Below are positions 7,896 to 9,352 of a stretch of DNA of 9,352 nucleotides, piece after piece. Position 1 is the stretch's first letter. The number at the start of each line of letters is the position of its first letter. Source of the stretch: an uncultured Bacteroidales bacterium (GTDB lineage Bacteria > Bacteroidota > Bacteroidia > Bacteroidales > Paludibacteraceae); contig CALGHE010000145.1 in NCBI GenBank assembly GCA_937915765.1, positions 1 to 9,352 on the forward strand. The letters run 5' to 3'. A model generated the notes under the pieces. It had not been told where the DNA came from, did not search any database, and worked only from the letters and a program-made list of their open reading frames with translations. The position numbers were made by a program, and so were the translations under genes.

Positions 7896-8136
7896 TCCGT
7901 TTGAGACTACTCTACTTGCGGACAAGACATATTAAAGGCGTTTACTACGCTTTGGTTTTGACGGTTAGAAATCGTAGAAAAAAAATTTCAATGTTAAGAA
8001 CAGAGTAATGTGAATATCCCGTGGGTGTGTTATAAACACCAGCGTGGGGCCGTGCGTTGTTTGTTTCGACAAGATGGACAGTTTTCAGCCTCTAACCGTA
8101 GCGCGAGTGAAGGAAACAGAGCTTCACGCTTTTTTT
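7896..8136 (+). ncRNA. Candidate structured RNA (small RNA or 5' leader), about 240 nt
   Basis: The 391-base gap between purL and the next gene holds no convincing protein gene, but it has a -7 box at its left and an intrinsic terminator at its right, with paired segments between. Visible helices: GTCCG (7895-7899) with CGGAC (7919-7923); AGGCG with CGCTT around 7936-7952; a 9-bp perfect long-range stem ACGGTTAGA (7961-7969) with TCTAACCGT (8091-8099); GGTGT (8024-8028) with ACACC (8036-8040), possibly extended by CCC (8018-8020) and GGG (8046-8048); and TTGT-TTCG-ACAA (8061-8072). It is locally GC-richer than other gaps here. Promoter-to-terminator architecture and length recall Bacteroidales 6S-like or Bacteroidales-1 RNAs, but I cannot confirm a family by eye. 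It could equally be a riboswitch-like leader for the gene at 8181. Confidence 0.5.
8100..8136 (+). terminator. Intrinsic terminator at the 3' end of the structured RNA
   Basis: GTGAAG (8107-8112) pairs with CTTCAC (8122-8127) around a 9-nt loop. The stem can extend by AGC (8100-8102) with GCT (8128-8130) across a 4-nt bulge. Seven T residues (8130-8136) follow. It starts directly after the long-range stem and lies 45 bases before the ATG at 8181, so it either ends a stand-alone RNA or acts as an attenuator. Confidence 0.8.
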
Positions 8137-8180
8137 ATGCCTAACGAAAAGAATTTACAATTAATTAAATATTAATAATA

Positions 8181-8666
8181 ATGATTAAAAGAACCATTAC
8201 CGCGCTGTCGCTTGTGTGTTTAGCTTTAGGCATCCATGCCGAATCCAGATACCTGACAGTCGAAATGAAGGAAGGGGCAAAAGTCTCGTTCCTTTTGGCG
8301 GACAATCCCGTCATCACCTACCAAAGCGGAAGCCTTGTGGTTAACAAGGATGCAAAGACAACCTACGCTTTCGAGAGTGTCAAAAACTACCACTTCACAG
8401 AGAACAACGAAGGAAGTACAGGAGGCACTACAAAAGCAGAAGCAAACTCTTCCCGACCTTTGCAAATTGTCTGGATAGACAACGAGACTATCGAAGTGCA
8501 GAATGCGCAGCCTAACCTGACGATTTCACTTGTTAGCATAAGTGGCTCAGTATTGTCTCAGACAAAGGCAGACGCAGACGGGAAAGCGACCATCGTTATA
8601 CCAAACAAAGCAGGAGTTTACGTGCTTACTGCCGGAAATCAATCATTTAAAATCATTCGTAAATAA
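8181..8666 (+). CDS. Small exported protein with T9SS-like C-terminal sorting tail
   Basis: This 161-residue protein has a clear signal peptide (MIKRTITALSLVCLALGIHA, predicted cleavage after Ala20). Residues 21 to about 74 form a short beta-rich module (YLTVEMKEGAKVSF ... YAFESVKNYHF). A Gly/Thr/Ser-rich linker follows (about 75-92). Residues 95-161 resemble the type A sorting domain of the type IX secretion system: IEVQNAQPNLTISLVSISG, then AGVYVLTAGNQSFKIIRK, matching the usual '...i.i....G.vl......GvYiv......ki.k' pattern. In the family this domain targets cargo across the outer membrane and is normally removed. If that holds, the mature cargo is only about 70 residues, which is very small. 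No enzymatic motif is visible and I assign no function. There is no Shine-Dalgarno; the ATG follows an AT-rich stretch. The next gene starts 21 bases downstream, so the two are probably co-transcribed. Confidence 0.8.
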   Translation: MIKRTITALSLVCLALGIHAESRYLTVEMKEGAKVSFLLADNPVITYQSGSLVVNKDAKTTYAFESVKNYHFTENNEGSTGGTTKAEANSSRPLQIVWIDNETIEVQNAQPNLTISLVSISGSVLSQTKADADGKATIVIPNKAGVYVLTAGNQSFKIIRK

Positions 8667-8687
8667 TAAAATAAGATAATAAATAAA

Positions 8688-9352
8688 ATGAAAAAGAGTT
8701 TAATAACATCAGTTGCGGCGTTAGCAGTAGGTTTGTTTGCATTTGCAGAAACCAACATGATTGTAAAACTAAACAACGGAGAAAATGTAAAGTTTGATGT
8801 TGAGAATGTAAAAGAGGTGGTTTTTGAAGAGATACATGCGGCTGGCAACATCCCTGATATAGAAGAAACTGGATTGCAATTTGAAGTGTCCGGCACAACA
8901 GCTATGGTTGCAAATGGCGATTACTCTAAGCTTGATTCTGCATTCATACCGTCGAAGGTGAAAATTGACGGCAATGTATATACTGTTACAGGTATCGTGA
9001 ATAATGCGTTCTACAATTGCAAAAGCTTAACTTATTTGAAAGTGTCCGGAGGAGTCGCAAATATGGGCGTTGCAACTTTTTCCGGCTGCGAAAACTTGGA
9101 AACAGTCGTGCTGGGAGATGGCATTAAAAAAATCAGCAATTCGCTCTTTAATGGATGCGCAAGCTTGTCGGATATTAACATACCTGCTTCGGTTACAGAA
9201 ATTGACGGATTTGCATTTGGAAGCTGCACAAGTCTGACGAGCATAGATATTCCGGCTAATGTTACAAATATTGTAGAATATGCGTTTGCAGACTGCCAAA
9301 ATTTGGCAAGCATAAACGTGGATGACAAAAATCCTGCTTATGCTTCTGTCGA
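8688..9352 (+). CDS. BspA-like leucine-rich-repeat exported protein, N-terminal part
   Basis: 221 codons are visible; the gene runs past the right edge. It starts MKKSLITSVAALAVGLFAFA, a signal peptide with likely cleavage after Ala20. Residues 21-48 (NMIVKLNNGENVKFDVENV...VVFEE) form a module resembling the start of the preceding protein. Residues about 60-100 (GLQFEVSGTTAMV, then IPSKVKIDGNVYTVTGI) are the cap usual before BspA repeats. From about residue 100 there are at least four repeats of 22-24 residues with the LRR_5 pattern, each with a phenylalanine followed by xxC and a leucine: NNAFYNCKSL, VATFSGCENL, NSLFNGCASL, GFAFGSCTSL, EYAFADCQNL. Such proteins are cell-surface or secreted binding or adhesion proteins in Bacteroidales; the ligand is unknown here. 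Whether a T9SS sorting tail follows cannot be seen. Confidence 0.9.
   Translation, partial: MKKSLITSVAALAVGLFAFAETNMIVKLNNGENVKFDVENVKEVVFEEIHAAGNIPDIEETGLQFEVSGTTAMVANGDYSKLDSAFIPSKVKIDGNVYTVTGIVNNAFYNCKSLTYLKVSGGVANMGVATFSGCENLETVVLGDGIKKISNSLFNGCASLSDINIPASVTEIDGFAFGSCTSLTSIDIPANVTNIVEYAFADCQNLASINVDDKNPAYASV

Noticed and set aside
8074..8175. A 33-codon open frame (starting MDSFQPLTVARV) ending five bases before the ATG at 8181, possibly a leader peptide
   Set aside because: It runs straight through the terminator stem and T-run, has no ribosome binding site and shows no run of regulatory codons. Its frame is most simply chance, though translation through the terminator would be a way to cause read-through.
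8639..8898. Two overlapping minus-strand frames of 81 and 85 codons
   Set aside because: They cover the 3' end of the small exported protein gene and the start of the LRR gene, both of which have signal peptides and clear domains on the plus strand.
1..9352. Search for CRISPR arrays, insertion-sequence ends, tRNA genes, rRNA genes or phage genes
   Set aside because: I saw no regularly spaced repeats, paired terminal inverted repeats with target duplications, tRNA cloverleaf or rRNA sequence. The Rpn-family gene is called a putative transposase in databases but has no mobile-element ends visible here.

Overview
The window looks like a chromosomal segment from the phylum Bacteroidota, most likely order Bacteroidales; I do not commit to a genus. 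The grounds are several TAnnTTTG '-7' promoter boxes of the Bacteroidota type, AT-rich start regions mostly lacking Shine-Dalgarno sequences, a DUF4827-type FKBP-like lipoprotein, a large single-chain PurL, a protein ending in a domain resembling type IX secretion (T9SS) sorting tails, and a BspA-type leucine-rich-repeat protein.

Left part, all on the minus strand. Positions 1-337 hold the N-terminal 112 codons of an Rpn/PD-(D/E)XK family protein, cut by the window edge, with its own promoter and a 13-nt palindrome upstream. At 512-1866 a lipoprotein gene (DUF4827, FKBP-like) and a SpoU/TrmH-family RNA 2'-O-methyltransferase gene overlap by one base (TAATG). They appear to form a short operon with its own promoter and a hairpin-plus-T-tract terminator. 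Upstream of it, at 1971-3857, is an Uup-like ABC-F ATPase. The ABC-F and methyltransferase genes both point to ribosome or translation housekeeping.

Middle part, plus strand. purL (4100-7789), transcribed divergently from the ABC-F gene, encodes a 1229-residue phosphoribosylformylglycinamidine synthase (purine pathway). It has a good promoter box, a strong ribosome binding site and a strong intrinsic terminator (7809-7847).

Right part, plus strand. The 391-base gap after purL is not empty. It has a -7 box at 7883-7890, about 240 nt of sequence with several potential helices (including a 9-bp long-range stem), and a second strong intrinsic terminator ending at 8136. This is either an independent small RNA (a 6S-like or Bacteroidales-1-like RNA is possible but cannot be confirmed by eye) or a 5' leader with an attenuator for what follows. 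Two genes for exported proteins come next: a 161-residue protein with a signal peptide, a short beta-rich module and a T9SS-like C-terminal sorting tail, then a BspA-like leucine-rich-repeat protein cut by the right edge. Their mature N-termini share a recognisable short module.

The RNA-like element and the paired secreted genes are the least ordinary part of the window. The rest is conserved housekeeping.
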